Of a stretch of DNA of 64,000 nucleotides, positions 63,406 through 64,000 are shown in pieces. The stretch comes from Anniella stebbinsi (lineage: Eukaryota; Chordata; Lepidosauria; Squamata; Anniellidae), in the NCBI GenBank assembly GCA_029215795.1, contig JARDYH010000002.1, positions 294,903,973-294,967,972 of the forward strand. The letters run 5' to 3'. Position 1 is the first letter of the stretch; each line of letters opens with the position of its first letter. The position numbers and the translations under genes were made by a program. The notes beneath the pieces were generated by a model. It had not been told where the DNA came from, made no database searches, and was given only the letters and a program-made list of their open reading frames with translations.

Positions 63406-64000
63406 AAAGTATGATCTTTTCCAGCATTGAATCAATCAAGGAACTACAAAAGAGCTGCATCATTTTAAATAATAAACTGTATAAACCAAATGAAACAACA
63501 ATGAATGGATCTTGAATACATACGGTAATCCAGATAGCCCTTCAGACATCAACATTAGTACATGGCATAGGATGTCTGTTTCTTGAATATCAGATAAAGG
63601 ATTTCTCTTACTTGTTCAGCAGTGTGACATCAAAGGCAGAGCTACCACCTAATACTTTCATGCATCAGTATTATTTTAAAATTAAGTATGAAATGATTTT
63701 TGTCTTCCCCATAACACATAACATGAGAGTTAAAGTGCAACACATCTGGAGAGCACCAAGCTGGAGAAGGTTGACTCCTATACTTGTCTTCTCAGAAGCC
63801 AGTGCCACTGAATTCACTAGGGCTTTCTCCCAAGAGTTATAGGATTGCAAACTAATCTCATCTGAAAGGTGTTCAAGACAGCCAAACTAAACCTCTTCTG
63901 CTCCTCTGTCGCTTTGATGAGATGATGTATTGTGGAGGGATTGTGGGGAATGAACAATATATTTTGTTTAAATACATTTTAAAGAAAAAAAACATTGGTT
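63406..64000. other. Mostly unique end of window
   Basis: A MITE fragment (CAACACATCTGGAGAGCACC) lies at 63739-63758 and an AGTAAGTCCCATTGA-type fragment at about 63785-63850. No gene is recognised. Confidence 0.35.

Overview
The window looks like nuclear DNA of a squamate reptile (lizard or snake). It has no operon-like gene density. It carries a full-length L1 LINE, young L2/CR1-type LINEs ending in (ATT)n, CR1 relics, tRNA-derived SINEs of squamate type, several families of non-autonomous DNA transposons, a solo LTR and simple repeats. No complete host gene is visible. One 147-bp open segment on the + strand (5634-5780), with a strong acceptor and a perfect donor, is the best candidate for a host coding exon; most of the window would then be intron or intergenic DNA. 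The exact species cannot be told from the sequence.

Layout. 0-5.3 kb: a palindromic TA-flanked MITE (88-403); a 384-bp Penelope-like fold-back insertion (1425-1808) with a 14-bp target duplication and a hammerhead-ribozyme motif on each strand; an L2 relic (2340-2680); a 5'-truncated L2 (3775-5297, minus). 5.3-12 kb: the candidate exon, a 1.7-kb fold-back element with a GC-rich core (7970-9687), and a 5'-truncated L1 (9979-11965, minus) whose 619-codon reading frame is still open and whose target duplication is about 54 bp. 12-20 kb: a 1.6-kb hAT-like element with 8-bp target duplications (15144-16745), built from four CpG-rich palindromes each flanked by outward-facing splice-donor consensus sequences, and a 450-bp solo LTR with 5-bp target duplications (18017-18466). 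20-39 kb: relics of DNA elements, CR1/L2 ends, and three further members of the hAT-like family (30108-30790, 32372-33272, 37566-38300). 39.5-45.2 kb: a full-length L1 (39570-45165, minus) with a 17-bp target duplication and both ORFs present but broken. 45-54 kb: further MITEs, L2 and CR1 ends, SINEs, Penelope-like relics and a long hairpin. 54.7-58.7 kb: a nest in which an old L2 relic holds a TA-type MITE, which in turn holds a young L2 with a 636-codon open frame; a second, GC-rich TA-type MITE lies in the same relic. 58.7-64 kb: SINE and CR1 relics, including an inverted duplication of one CR1 segment.

How the parts relate. L1 and L2 supply reverse transcriptase and endonuclease; the SINEs, and perhaps the Penelope-like fragments, moved by borrowing such enzymes. 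The hAT-like and TA-type elements have no transposase here and must have depended on copies elsewhere. Repeated nesting, with several insertions into one MITE family, gives a relative order of activity. The most interesting points are the opposed hammerhead motifs in the Penelope-like fold-back, the candidate exon, and the GC-rich palindromes that carry repeated CAG/GTAAG donors in two unrelated transposon families.
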